Shown piece by piece: positions 39,165 through 51,033 of a DNA stretch of 64,000 nt (position 1 is its first letter; every line of letters starts with the position of its first letter). This DNA is from Galaxea fascicularis (Eukaryota > Cnidaria > Anthozoa > Scleractinia > Euphylliidae), in the NCBI GenBank assembly GCA_948470475.1, contig OX419337.1:20001306-20065305 (forward strand), written 5' to 3'. Below the pieces are notes generated by a model that saw nothing but the letters and a program-made list of their open reading frames with translations, searched no databases and was not told the DNA's origin. The position numbers and the translations under genes are program-made.

Positions 39165-40058
39165 ATGACAAACGTTAGCGCACATCCCACTGACAAATCA
39201 TATATAGAACATTATTGTTCAATAGAATTGGCTGAGAGAAAAAACAACCAGTTAATCGTCCTCTTAGTACTAAACATTTTTGTGTCCGTCACTGCATTTC
39301 TGGGGAATGCTTTGATCCTTGCTGCTCTTTACAAGGAGTCTTCACTTCATCTGCCGTCCAAACTCTTGTTTCGTAACCTGGCGACAACTGATCTTGCTGT
39401 TGGTATCATTGTACAACCTTTGCTTGTTACTTATTTTATATCTGTCGTGAATGAACAATGGCATCTTTGTCGCTTCGCAATTGCAGCTAGTCTTGTCCCT
39501 GGTTACATTTTATGTTCGGTGTCACTGTTAACACTGACAGCAATAAGCGTGGACAGACTTCTCGCTCTGTTGTTAGGGCTCAGATACAGACAAGTTGTAA
39601 CTTTGAAGCGAATCTATATACTATGCATCGGGATGTGGTTTGTGTCTATTATCGTTTCAACGACACGTTTCTGGAATCGACATATAAATGTTTGTGGTGC
39701 TTGCATTAGTATATTACTGTGTTTAGTCACCTTCACCCTTCGGCGTCGAGACCAAGATCAGGCACAAGGACAGCAAACCCAAAACGTTCTACTGAACAGA
39801 GCGCGATACAAAAAGACAGTGAACAGTGCAGTGTGGGTTCAGTTGAAATTAGTTCTCTGTTATCTACCTTACGCTATAACCGTAGTTTTTGTTCCTCAAA
39901 GAGCGGTGTCGCCATCTGCATTCGTAGCTAGGTTATTCACAGGGACTTTTGTTTCCCTAAACTCGTCATTAAACCCACTTCTTTACTGTTGGAAGATCAG
40001 AGAAGTGCGTCAAGCAGTGAAAGATATCGTCAAAGGACTATTTTGTTCATCAAGTTAA
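39165..40058 (+). CDS. rhodopsin-like GPCR with shortened TM5
   Basis: A 297-residue open frame starting at MTNVS. It has GNALI, LATTDL, HLCRF, DRL, CYLP, N-P-L-L-Y and the helix-8 tail. Compared with its siblings, nine residues are missing at the TM5/loop-3 border (LCLVT joins directly to FTLRRR), an in-frame 27-base deletion. TM5 would be too short to span the membrane normally, so signalling may be impaired although the frame is open. The 5' flank is replaced by a small mobile element. Confidence 0.85.
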   Translation: MTNVSAHPTDKSYIEHYCSIELAERKNNQLIVLLVLNIFVSVTAFLGNALILAALYKESSLHLPSKLLFRNLATTDLAVGIIVQPLLVTYFISVVNEQWHLCRFAIAASLVPGYILCSVSLLTLTAISVDRLLALLLGLRYRQVVTLKRIYILCIGMWFVSIIVSTTRFWNRHINVCGACISILLCLVTFTLRRRDQDQAQGQQTQNVLLNRARYKKTVNSAVWVQLKLVLCYLPYAITVVFVPQRAVSPSAFVARLFTGTFVSLNSSLNPLLYCWKIREVRQAVKDIVKGLFCSSS

Positions 40059-41425
40059 TTGTTACGTTATGTTTTACCTTAGTTCAGTTTACTTCTTGTG
40101 TCATTGGGTTGTAAATAAATGGAAAAACTCAAAAAGGGTAAAATTCATGAACAAAACCTTAAAATACTAGCCTTGTTAATAATACAAATATATTGACATA
40201 GCTAAATTCAGGTTGTGTATAAAATTTTTGGTAAATTGGAAAGCGCAATTCAAGATAATGTCTTGTCCACTTAATATATAAATATTCTGAGTTACTCTTT
40301 GAATAACGTTTTGCAGTTCACTCTCTCAGAGAAAATGCGCAATCATTAACGCTAGTGAGAAGCTGCGCGCAAGGCAGATAATCATATACGCAAAGGGAGG
40401 AAAATGAATGATATTACATGTACGTCCTGGTTTCCAATGACTGATTTTGAATTTTTATTTTCTTAACTTTAAGACGGTTATGAAAACTTTCTGTTTGACT
40501 AAAATTCGGTTTCAATTTTTTTTTACTTCTCTTTTTCATTACTGTTTTCCACAACGGAAACGAAACGAACAAAATTTCAGGATGGAAAATTATCGGCTCC
40601 CTCGACAGGAATGCGGACCTAAGAGGAAATTACCCGAGCCATTTTCTCAAAATCACCCCTGAAACTAATGTATCGCGTAGAGTATAGTTACGCGAGAAAA
40701 TTGAAATGATCAGCAAACCCTTATGCATGATAAAACCATCGTTATTTTGGGAAATATTCATATTATTTAAATGGTCACTACGAACAGGTGCGAAAACAAC
40801 TAAAACGTGGTGTTTTTCGCTGAGAAGCCACTTCCTCCCTTGTTCTTAAAAATAATTGAGCCGAACCCACATTCTTATTTTTACTTGTCTTATTTTTCCA
40901 ATTCCTACGAGAAACGCCAAATATATATATTTATTATAGCAGAAAATTATAGCAGTGAGATAAGACCCAGATAACGGCTGTCGCAGAAAAGGCAATGGTC
41001 ACTCCTTCCTGTTTGAAGACCAGTAGCTGAGGCATGCATCCCATGACAAAAACGCTTGAAAGCCGCTCAAATTTTAGTTTAGGCTCGTTAATTAAAAGTG
41101 AAAAAGGAAAACAAGGAGGCTTATGGACTGAAAACAGTAATGAAAGAAGAAAGACTGAACAAGATGGAAAATGCTTATTTAATTGAGTGCTTGCCTCGCA
41201 TACGGTTGACCTGAAGACAGTGTTTTTGCCGTTTAAATTCTAAGACCGAATATGGCACATGGGCGCCTGCGCGGGGGCATTATGTATGAAATTGTACGCC
41301 ATTTTCTATCCGCGCCCACTAAAGCATTTCAAAAGGACAGCTGCGACAGTTAACAATTGATACAGTCATTCTGTACCCTACTAATTGACGCTTCCCCTCC
41401 GTTCAGGCAGCCTCAAATTAAACCG
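40059..41425 (+). other. intergenic, GPCR-unit flanks
   Basis: Family 3' flank at 40070-40720, then 5' flank words near 41215 and 41330. No gene seen. Confidence 0.5.
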
Positions 41426-41613
41426 CTATAACCCTTGCTTTACTTCTTCTAAGAGCAACGTCGCCATCTGTACTCGTGGCTAGGTTATTCACAGCCACTT
41501 TTTATTTAGTTTACCTAAATTCTTCATTAAACCCACTTTACTGTTGGAAGATCAGAGAGGTGCGTCGAGCAGTGAAAGAGATCGTCAAGGGACTCAGTTT
41601 TGTTTATGAAGTT
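41426..41613 (+). pseudogene. GPCR 3' fragment (loop 3/TM7/tail)
   Basis: Begins abruptly where other copies have their 5' flank and contains the SPSVLVARLF...NSSLNPL-YCWKIREVRRAV region with a three-base loss in N-P-L-L-Y. TM1-TM6 are absent. Deletion between the 5' flank and TM6 explains the structure. Confidence 0.75.
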
Positions 41614-42319
41614 AAGATTACATTATATTTTACCTTAGTTCAATTTACTTCTTGTATGATTGGGCAGTAAATATGGGAAAACGCATGCACGGTGAAATTC
41701 ATAAACAAGACTTCAAAATATGTGCCTTAGCCAATAACTCAAATAAAGCCATTGCAATAAACAGTAAAACAGCTAAAGGCGGTACTGATTTAAAAAAAAA
41801 TTTTCAAGGTGGAAAGCGTAGAGAAAGAACTGGTTACGTCAATTTATAAAAAAATTGAGTTACTCTTTGAATAACGTTTTTCAGTTTACTTTCTCACAGA
41901 AAATGTGTAACCATCAACACTCACAAGAAGCTGCGTACAAGGCAGATAATCATTTACGTAAAAGCAGAAAAGTGAAACATACTACATGCACGTGTTGGTT
42001 TTTATTGACCGATATTATTATTGTTTACTTTAAGACAGTTGTTCCCTGAGCAGGAAACTTTCTGTCTGACTATAATTCGGTTTCAACGAGATGAAGGGGG
42101 CCTTGCTGTTTTAACATTTTGTACTCCTCCGTTTCATTACTGTTTTTCACAACTGAAAAGAAATGAACAAAATTTCAGTATGGAGAATTATCGACTCCGT
42201 TGACTGGAATGCGGGCCTAACAGGAAATTTCCCCGAGCCATTTTCTCAAAACCACCCATGAAATCAATAATAGCGGAGCTCCAGCGGCCCGAAGGGCCGC
42301 AAAGCGGAGCCCCATACCT

Positions 42320-42351
<32 letters not shown>

Positions 42352-42382
42352 ATCTTGGCTAGCGGTATTGCTCGTGGGCGCG

Positions 42383-42384
42383 AC

Positions 42385-42415
<31 letters not shown>

Positions 42416-42421
42416 GACGTC
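42383..42421. repeat. CGA trinucleotide microsatellite
   Basis: About ten consecutive cga units, followed at 42440-42463 by a short taa-type run. Confidence 0.85.
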
Positions 42422-43176
42422 GCACAATAATTAATAATACCCTAATAATAATAATAATAATCCAAAATGGCGGCCATACTCCAGCTGACTATCTAGTTTA
42501 CTGCGGACATCTTTGATATTAGACATCCATGTCAACGTCAATTGACACCTGTCAAAACAACGTATCCGCTGACCAGTATCACGTGACCATATTGCGGGCT
42601 CAAGTTATGAGCTGTCGAGGTCAGCTGTTTTTTTGAAGTTGACCGCTGACCAGGTACTCGTTTTCAATTCGATCGCAGGCTCAAGTCAAGCCAAAACGAG
42701 GCGTAAGTTTTCGCCAGGATCAACAGATCTCCGTCCTGTAAACAATTTGCCGCCTACCAGTACCTTGACTACTTCTCAGTTCGTTTTTTGTTTAAACCGA
42801 TGAGAATCAACCTTTGGATGTTAAGAGCAGCAAATTGGATTGCCTGGCTTTGCTATTTTATAGTTTACGGATCTGCGAGAGAAAAGATCGTGTGGTTTGG
42901 CAGGGTTTTAATCATGCAGGCGCTGTCTTCTATTGCTCATTTTCGCTGTGGATTAAACTGGACGGTTTTGCCGCTAAAAATCCTTAATTGAAGAAGCTTC
43001 CTTGGTAGACATGGGAAGTAAAACAAAGTGACGGTGAAAAACTTCAAGGCCCGATAAGGATTTGTCTCTGCTTAGCAAATGAATACGTATACTTTTGTGT
43101 GAACTGACGGCTTCTGCTTTAGCTCTGCGTTCGGAGTGATTGTTGACTGACTTAAACTGTCCGCAGGTTAGTATTC

Positions 43177-43575
43177 CTGTTGTGTCTTTTATATCACATA
43201 TGGTGATTTGTCTCTGTGACTGCGAGTTATGTTTGTTACTTGTCTTAGTTTTCCAATTTCTACAAGGAACGCCGAAGAAACGTTCGCTGGCATCGTTCTT
43301 TGTTTTCTTACCTTTTGTTGTTTTCATGTTGTTTGGACTAAAAACGCTCGTCTTTTTTCCAAATGCATATTTTCTGTTGTGTCTTTTATATCACATATGG
43401 TGATTTGTCTCTGTGACTGCGAGTTATGTTTGTTACTTGTCTTAGTTTTCCAATTTCTACAAGGAACGCCGAAGAAACATTCGCTGGCATCGTTCTTTGT
43501 TGTCTTACCTTTTGTTGTTTTCATGTTGTTTGGATGGACTAAAAACGCTCGTCTTTTTTCCAAATGCATATTTTC
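43177..43575 (+). repeat. 197-bp tandem duplication
   Basis: Two adjacent copies (43177-43373 and 43374-43575), each from ctgttgtgtcttttatatc to aaatgcatatttt. They are nearly identical apart from a four-base insertion (tgga) in the second. Confidence 0.85.
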
Positions 43576-45267
43576 GCTCCAATATTTCATTTTGGAGGCT
43601 AAAACTCTTCGTTTTCCCTGCTGTCTCTCATTTTTTTTGGGTCAAAGAATTGGTTGAAGAAAAGCCAAGCGAAGTCCGGACGGTTTATATACTCGGCTTC
43701 GCTTTGTTGACATTATTGGAAACTCGCAAAAGAGTAATCAACAACTCACTGCCAAATATAAACACGATTTTTAACAGCTGCAGCATTGGAAATGCCAGCA
43801 ATTTGTTGTCCATCAAAAGCAATTCTCGTTGTTAGTTAAAAAATCCCAGATTTTTAAGGCTATTGCAGTAAAAACTTCGTCCTTTGTTCAATGTTTACGG
43901 CTGAAAAATGTTTTTCAGAAATCCTGAGTCAGATGTTATCATTAACAGTGATGTCAAAAATAATACCACCCACGACTTGTAGTCAAGGTTTGTTGTTTGC
44001 AATATTTGTAAGTGATCGAAGTCAAGAAAAAAAAACGATTCTCAACATCACTCGATAATTGCCGTTGATCACCTGAGTTTATTCATGGCTAAAATAGTAT
44101 GCTCGATCAGTCTGTCGCAGTCACTTTTCTCAATGAAAAGTAAAGTCGATTTCGCTCAACGTTTTTCCATGCTATTGTAAAAAGGACATCTACGGCACTT
44201 TCTATCGTCTTTACTGCATGTAATAGATCACAAGAATAACATAATAAAATGTTCAAAACAAGGCGAGCAAAGTACTTTTGTTCTTTTATGGGCGGTGTCG
44301 AAGAGAGCTCAGTTTGAGGTTTTATCGCACTTTCGCTGTAAAATATTTTTTGATAGATTGAAATGTCACCGATCGATTGTGAAGTTGGTTTAATAGTGGG
44401 ACACTAGAACTGTTAACCTAGTTGAGTGATTTTTACCACTTGTATCGAAATGTAATCAGATGTAATTAAACTGTGATAAAGAAAAGTTTTTTAATCGTTT
44501 TTGCTCATCATAATCATATAGTTCCTGTGAAACAAAGCCCGATGATATTTCGAAAATCTACGTTTGCACTTGATTGAATGGTTCTGCAGCAAGACAGTAA
44601 AAAAAAATATATATGTAATCACAATATAGAGAAGTCCTTACTGGAGTCATGGCTCAAGTCCTGTGGCATTGCCATGTTAGTTTATCTGTAAATGCTAATA
44701 TTGAGGAAATAATTGTGGAGCTCCGCTTTTAGGCTTGCCTAAATATATATTATTCAAATGGACAACGACAGGTGCGAAAACAAGCAAAACGTGATGTTTT
44801 TTCGCTTAGAAGCCACTTTCTCTCTGGTTATTAAAAATAATTGAGCTGAACGCATATCTTTATGAAATTAATGTAAAAGTTTTCGATCGACATCCCCCGC
44901 AGTCAAAATTTTTATGGCCTTGTATAAGTCTTTTATGTATAACATCGGCATGTATACAGGACGTGGATATTTAATTTTAATTGCAGGTTTTTAATTGGAT
45001 AAATCTACAACGTATGTTCCTCTCCAGTTTTCAATACTTCCAAACATCTTTTATGCACAAGTTATTTGTTCCGTAGAAATTGTAAATCGTAATGACGTTT
45101 GACACACTGCTAACTCTGCTAACTCGTACATTGTGGCCCACCGAAACTGAAATACATAGAACAAAAAATTCAAATGAACATAACGCTTAGGGATCCACCA
45201 GCCCAGCCCAGCCGAAACGGGACTTCAAAACTCGGGACCTACAAGAAGTTCAACTCTCTTACATTTC

Positions 45268-45476
45268 GGCCACACTGCCGAAATGTAAGACAGGATATTC
45301 ACTCGGGTGTGGCAGGTGTTGGGCTCAGCTGGTATAAGCAACCCCCGGGCCGAAATCTCGGGGATAATCGTCAGGGTACAGCGCTCCAAACACGTAGGTA
45401 TCGCTACCGGCTGAGTTTTTTTTAAAGCTTGTTTTTGTTTTCTCATAGAACCCGCGCGAGGCCATTGCAACTCAAC
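45268..45476 (+). repeat. dispersed repeat, copy 1
   Basis: About 190 bp with gggctcagctggtataagc, aaatctcggggataatcg and cagggtacagcgctccaaac. Repeated directly at 46575-46790, about 1.3 kb away. Confidence 0.7.
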
Positions 45477-46574
45477 TTGACCAAGAGAGTCTTCCCTTCA
45501 TCGATAATGGCAAGGGACTGACAGGTAACGTATCCGTTTTCATACTTTTAAGCCCCAAAAGCTCTGGAGTGATCCGCATCGAATTTTATGACGAATATTG
45601 GGGACAGAATCGTTCTCTAGCAATTGTGTGGGGGACCACAAATAACAATTTGAATTTTGATGTAGCGATTAAAAGGGTTAATACACCACATATATACATC
45701 AGCAGTTTATTTGAACCCTTGCCTAAATGAGACTCCACTGCAATGGCTGCCGGGTCGCCAGGGACCCATATACTGTAACGATGCAGCACCGTTACCGCTT
45801 GAAGAATTTCAGTGAAAGTTGAAATGCACCGCGCTGTTACTGTCAAATTGCAAATATTAATGCTTAGCGTGTTGTTGGAACTTAACTTTAGCACCCAATC
45901 AATTCAGCAGAGCTCTCGATTTTCACCACTGAAAATGACCGTTTATTCTGCTACCAAAGGAAAATTCTTTGTTTTGATCTCGGACAACACCAAAAAGACC
46001 CAGTTTTGTCTTGGCGTTTCCAATGCACAATAGTCTCCTAGAGCCAGTGGTCTGTATTTCCAGGAAAGCTCGGTTCACGGTCTTTTTTCTCTATTTACTC
46101 TTTCAGCATACCGAACATAAGCTATTTTACGGTAGCTTGTGCTGCTCGTCCAAAACCTCCGTGTTTACGCACGAGATTAATTCTCGGTAACCCATTGGTA
46201 AAGTCGGCATGCAAGTCCGCCAATTCTTATTTCATCTATATTTTGTATAAGCGTCGAGTCATCCAGTCCTACTGGCAAAATATTGTACCCACCGCATTAC
46301 TTACAAAGCAAAACACGCCAAAATTGCCTATTAAGTATGCATGAGTATGCATCAGCTTCTCTATTCCTTTCATAATAGTCAAAATGGTAATACGCATGCG
46401 CGCGTAGTAAATGCGCACCACATTAATGACAAAATGAATAAATCAGATGATATTTAAATAGAATTTGTTATCCATAGTTTGATATGTAGGACCTGTACTT
46501 TGCTGCGCGTTTGGAGTGGGATTGTCACGAATGGTTTAGGGGCCGACAAATCTCTCCCTCACTGACTGCCATGG
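45477..46574. other. sequence between direct repeats
   Basis: No recognisable gene. The two flanking copies of the same repeat make it look like an internal segment of a duplicated or LTR-like arrangement, but TG/CA ends and a TSD were not found. Confidence 0.35.
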
Positions 46575-46790
46575 GATGACAGGATATTTACTCCGGTGTG
46601 TAGTGTGCTGGGCTCAGCTGGTATAAGCGACCCCGGGCCGAAATCTCGGGGATAATCGTCAGGGTACAGCGCTCCAAACACGGAGGTACCGCTACCAGCT
46701 GAGTTTTTTTTCTTTTCTTTTTTTTTTTTTTTCAAAGCTTGTTTTGGTTTTCTCATAGAACCCGCGTGAGGCCATTGCAACTGAACTTCA
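46575..46790 (+). repeat. dispersed repeat, copy 2
   Basis: Second copy of the 45268 repeat with a longer T tract near 46706-46732. Confidence 0.7.
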
Positions 46791-47082
46791 CCATCACCGC
46801 AAATCTCTCTGGAAACAAAGGATATCAGTCTGCTTTGTTTTTATATTTTCTATCCGCGCTAACTAAAGGACTACAAATGCACAGCTGGGACAGTAAATAA
46901 TTAAAACGCGCTGCTTATAATTGAAACTTTATTTTCGATTTGACAATCTTGTAGGGAGGGCTATGAGAATTCAAGATACAAATAAAATATTAGTTACTTT
47001 AGTTTTGGACAGCGTTAGGTTTACTTTGAAAATGACAACTCCACGTAGAACACATATTTTTGTAAAAAACAGATTATACATT

Positions 47083-47272
47083 AGCCTGCAGTGCAGGCGG
47101 ATTTTGGCGGGGGCGAGTTGATATTCCCATCGGTTGTTCAGGCCGCCATCTTGAATTAGGAAAACAGTGGAGAGTTGCGGCGAGGTAAAAAATTTACCAA
47201 GCCAGTGGGAGGGAGAAAGAAAATTTGGGGAGAGGGGAGGGGGGGGGAAGAAATTCCTTCCCCCCTCCCCTA
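47083..47272 (-). repeat. dispersed GC-rich repeat, copy 3
   Basis: Reverse complement of 140-345, including gcctgcagtgcaggcgg, gccgccatcttgaattagg and the G/A-rich tract. Confidence 0.7.
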
Positions 47273-47321
47273 AATCATGATATTATCACAACATTTTTAT
47301 TAAGTAAGAATTTTTTTTCTT

Positions 47322-47438
47322 CCTAACCCTAACCCTAACCCTTAACCCTGACCCTAACCCTAACCCTAACCCTAACCCTAACCCTAACCCTAACCCTAAC
47401 CCTAACCCTTACCCTAACCCTAACCCTAACCCTAACCC
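47322..47438. repeat. interstitial telomeric repeat (CCCTAA)n
   Basis: About nineteen CCCTAA units with three variant units (cccttaa, ccctga and ccctta). Flanked on both sides by ordinary sequence, so not a chromosome end. The orientation is C-strand on +. Confidence 0.95.
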
Positions 47439-47439
47439 A

Positions 47440-48081
47440 CTACCACCCGAATTTAATGTTGATAAATGTGAAGTAGGCCTGCTTCCTGAACAAGTCTGTC
47501 TAGAAGATGCCCCATCCTTAGGATGTAAAAGACGAAATAAGAAGAGTCAGTTTTTTGAAACCACTGCAGGTTTGCTGGCGCTGATTCGCCCTTGTGGAAT
47601 TGTGGTGAACATGACAGAAATGTTCACCAGCGAATCCCTGACACAAGTATTTCTTTTCATGTTGCGCACATTTTCCCGAGATATAGCTGATATTGGAAGA
47701 TTGAAATACTTAGGTTACGACAGAGCATGTGCGCTAGTGCCGTACCTAAGAAATCAGGCAAAAAACAGCAGTGCAGGCGCCAAACTACTACTTCAACACG
47801 TTAAATTCTTAGTAGACATTTTCCATGTTTCCAAACACACTGAAGCTGTTTGTATGCCTCCAGACAATCCTAAATGTCAATTCCATCCGCATCTCTCCCA
47901 GTTTTCTAAAATCAAAGGCGTCAACACTGAATCCTGTGAGCAAGGATTTCGTAGACTAAACCAGTACTTTGAGATAACAAGAAAAATGACTCAATACAAA
48001 CGCAATATTTTGTTTTGGTTCGTGAATGACTCTTTCAACAGCGATCTTGAAAAAGAGCTTAAAACTCGAAAATTGGTGTAA
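47440..48081 (+). pseudogene. KDZ-like transposase C-terminal fragment
   Basis: An open frame enters directly from the telomeric tract and runs to 48081. Recognisable pieces are [45 protein letters not shown], then [26 protein letters not shown]. The spacing of D-R-x-C, H-x-x-x-H-x-x-x-C and N-T-E-x-x-E-Q recalls KDZ (Kyakuja/Dileera/Zisupton) superfamily transposases. No ATG is upstream and the N-terminal half is lacking. The identification is by pattern only. Confidence 0.5.
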
Positions 48082-48162
48082 CTAAATCTAGTTTTACAGT
48101 ATCGCCTCTTATAGATATTGAAAAGAGGAAATGACCACGAAATTGTATACGTATGTAGAGAC

Positions 48163-48318
48163 CCTGAATCCTGTGAGCAAGGATTTCGTAGACTAAACCA
48201 GTACTTTGAGATAACAAGAAAAATGACTCAATACAAACGCGATATTTTGTTTTGGTTTGTGAATGACTCTTTCAACAGCGATCTTGAAAAAAAGCTTAAA
48301 ACTCGAAAATTGATGTAA
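48163..48318 (+). pseudogene. tandem duplicate of the KDZ-like C-terminus
   Basis: Repeats the last 50 or so codons (from ESCEQGF to the stop) about 236 bp downstream with few changes. The non-coding tail following each copy is repeated as well. Confidence 0.75.
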
Positions 48319-48840
48319 CTAAATCTAGTTTTACAATATCGCCTCTTACTGATAGATATTGAAAGGAGGAAATGATCACGAAGTTGAATACGTATGTAGA
48401 GAATTTTGATATTATCATGATTTATCAAACAATCACTGTCAGTGTCTGTTCTTCTTTGTTACATGATAAAATCACTTGCGTAAGACATGATTTGAGAATG
48501 AGAGTGATACATGATATTATAGCTTGCTATTCAGAAATATATTTTTCCATGCTATTCTCAAGATTTGAGAGTGATACTTTGATATCTCAATTTACCACTT
48601 TTTCAAATTAAAGATTTGATGGCGACAATTACAGAATTTGCAAGCGAAAATTATTGAGCAACTATAATGATAATCTCAAATGATAATGATAGTTTGATAT
48701 TTGACATGCACATTATGATGAAAATGATTCCTCGATATTATCATTCTATTATCACCCAAATATCAATAAAATATCAAAATATCAAGTCTCAAACAAATAA
48801 CATCCTATCAAGATATTTTGATAAACCGCAATACTGCACC
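48319..48840. other. AT-rich region with repeated gatat/atgata words
   Basis: Low-complexity sequence rich in tattatcat, atgataatgat and gatattttgat. It probably belongs to the same inserted element as the KDZ fragment, since a similar aaatcatgatattatc word occurs before the telomere tract near 47274. No gene. Confidence 0.4.
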
Positions 48841-49382
48841 TTAGTGAGATAACGGCTGTAGCAGAGAAAAAAATTCAATGGTCACTTCTTTAGCGTTTTA
48901 CTTTAGCCGGTTCGTTAATTGAAAATGGAAAAGGAAAGAAGGCTGCTTGTGGACTGAAAGCAATAACGAAACAAGAAAGACTGAATAAAGATGAAAAATG
49001 CTTATTAAATTGAGCGCTTGCCTCGCATACGGTTGAGCTAGTGACTGTGTTTTTCGCCGAAACTGTGACTACCGTTTACTCACTATTTTCTGTTATTCAT
49101 GGAAATATTGTCATTCGTGTCATCCTCGCCTGTGGTACAATTAGCCTTCATGTAGTAAAAGAAAGGAAGCGATGTCTTTTTTTCTATCGGAGCTAAATAA
49201 AAGATTATAAATGCACACGGCAGCTGCCATAGTTAAAATTGAAACGTAATTCGGTATCCTGCTAATTGACGCTTCCCTTCTGTTCAGGCAGCCTCAAATT
49301 TAACCGATTGCGTCATAATCCTCTGATCGTCAGAGCTGTACGATCACTGAAATTAGCTCCCTTTTTACAACAACAAAGTAAA

Positions 49383-50300
49383 ATGGCGATGGCAAACTTT
49401 ACTGTCCACCTCAGTGACAAATCATATACGAAACATTACTGTTCAACAGAATTGGCGGAGGGAAGAACAAACCAATTAATGGTCCTCATAGCACTGAATC
49501 TTTTTCTGTTCGTCAACGCATTTCTGGGGAATGCTCTGATCCTTGCTGCCCTTCACAAGGCGTCTTCACTTCATTTGCCGTCCAAACTCTTGTTTCGAAA
49601 CCTGGCGACAACTGATCTTGCTGTTGGCATCATTGTACAGCCTTTGCATGTTACTTATTTAATATCTATGTTCAAGGAACAATGGCATATTTGTCGCTTC
49701 GCAGTTCTTGTTGCTTATATCACAAGCTATATTTTGTGTGGAGTGTCACTGTTAACACTGACCGCAATTAGCGTGGACAGACTTCTCGCTCTGTTGTTGG
49801 GGCTCAGATACAGACAAGTTGTAACTTCGAAGCGAATCTATATAATCTGCATCGTTGTTTGGTTTGGGTGTGTTATCAATTCAACGATGCGATTTTGGAA
49901 TCAACATATAACTTTATGGAGTGGATCCATTATTACATTACTGTGTTTAGTCACCTCAGTCTTTTCCTACGTAAAGATATTCTTCACCCTTCGGCTTCGA
50001 GACCAAGTACAAGTACAAGGACAGCAAAACCAAAACGTACTGCTGAACAGAGTGCGATACAAAAAGACAGTAAACAGTGCACTGTGGGTGCAGTTAACAT
50101 TAGTTCTCTGTTATCTACCCAAGTTTATAACTCCTGCTTTACATCTTCGAAGAGAAGTGTCGCCATCTGTACTCGTCGCTACTTTGATCACAATCACGTT
50201 AGTTTACCTAAACTCGTCATTAAACCCACTTCTTTACTGTTGGAAGATCAGAGAAGTCCGCCAAGCAGTGAAAGGTATCGTCAAAGGACTGTTTTGTTGA
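49383..50300 (+). CDS. rhodopsin-like (class A) GPCR, orphan
   Basis: 305 residues. The start is at MAMANF, the conserved family start; the frame is open further upstream but that part is the normal 5' flank. Marks are an N-F-T glycosylation site, GNALI, LATTDL, HICRF, DRL, CYLP, N-P-L-L-Y and a basic tail ending in Cys. It is nearly identical to 2326-3243 in both coding and flanking sequence. The BEL/Pao element is inserted about 470 bp downstream in its 3' flank. Confidence 0.9.
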   Translation: MAMANFTVHLSDKSYTKHYCSTELAEGRTNQLMVLIALNLFLFVNAFLGNALILAALHKASSLHLPSKLLFRNLATTDLAVGIIVQPLHVTYLISMFKEQWHICRFAVLVAYITSYILCGVSLLTLTAISVDRLLALLLGLRYRQVVTSKRIYIICIVVWFGCVINSTMRFWNQHITLWSGSIITLLCLVTSVFSYVKIFFTLRLRDQVQVQGQQNQNVLLNRVRYKKTVNSALWVQLTLVLCYLPKFITPALHLRREVSPSVLVATLITITLVYLNSSLNPLLYCWKIREVRQAVKGIVKGLFC

Positions 50301-50763
50301 TCAAGTCAATTGCAACGTTATAATTTACCTTAGTTCAGTTCAGTTATAAGTAAATGTTAAACCACATGAAGGGTAAAACTCATAAAGAAGACTTTAAAAT
50401 ACTAGCCTTGTTGATAATACAAATATATCGAAATAGCTAATGTGCCTCAAATGGTGTATGAAATGTTTGGTAAGGTAGAAAGCGCAAGATAATAACTTGT
50501 CACCTTAATTTATAAATATTCTGAGTTACTCTTTGAATAACGTTTTTCAGTTCACTCTCTCAGAGAAAACGCGTAAACATCAACACTCACAAGAAGCTGC
50601 GTGCAAGGCAGATAATCACAATCGCAAAGGAAGGAAAATGAAACGTAAAACATTCACGTCTTGGTTCCGATTGATTGATATTAATTTTTTTTTATAAGAC
50701 GGTTGTTCCCTCTAGATGAACGAGCCTTGTTGTTTTTATCATATTTTTTACTCCTCCATTTCA

Positions 50764-50768
50764 TTACT
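50764..50768. repeat. BEL/Pao target-site duplication, left (TTACT)
   Basis: TTACT directly before the 5' LTR, identical to 55685-55689. Confidence 0.9.
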
Positions 50769-50979
50769 TGTGGCTACCATTTCCGGTTCCTGTTGATCAT
50801 GTGATTCCCCAGGGGAATTACACGTGCGTTTTGTAGTTTTTTGAAAAAAACCAAGTTGTCGCATCCAACAGTATTTTTTTGACGTACAATTTTGATGTGA
50901 AGTTTTAATGTACAGTCCTTGAAGTGCGAGTAAAAACAAATTCAAATTTAGGATTGTCTAGTTCATTGGGGAACTAACA
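50769..50979 (+). repeat. 5' LTR of BEL/Pao element
   Basis: Begins TGTGGC and ends AACTAACA. The sequence just downstream did not give a clear primer-binding site by eye. Confidence 0.9.
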
Positions 50980-51033
50980 GTCAAAAAAATACTGTCTGAC
51001 AAGTTTGCGAGCGACGAAGCGTTTGGTTGTGTG

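Larger units (their letters stand above)
42272..44745. mobile_element. 2.5 kb insertion in a GPCR 3' flank
   Basis: Family flank sequence stops at about 42271 and resumes at about 44746. The ends show ggagctcc...gcggagcc and gtggagctccgc words in opposite orientation. Inside lie a CGA microsatellite, a 197-bp tandem duplication and no recognisable protein. The class is unknown. Confidence 0.5.

Noticed and set aside
43140..43835. Hydrophobic frames in the 197-bp duplication as membrane proteins
   Set aside because: T-rich non-coding sequence duplicated in tandem creates the frames; both strands show equally long frames.
47322..47438. Chromosome end (true telomere)
   Set aside because: Ordinary sequence including GPCR units continues for over 16 kb on the right and 47 kb on the left.
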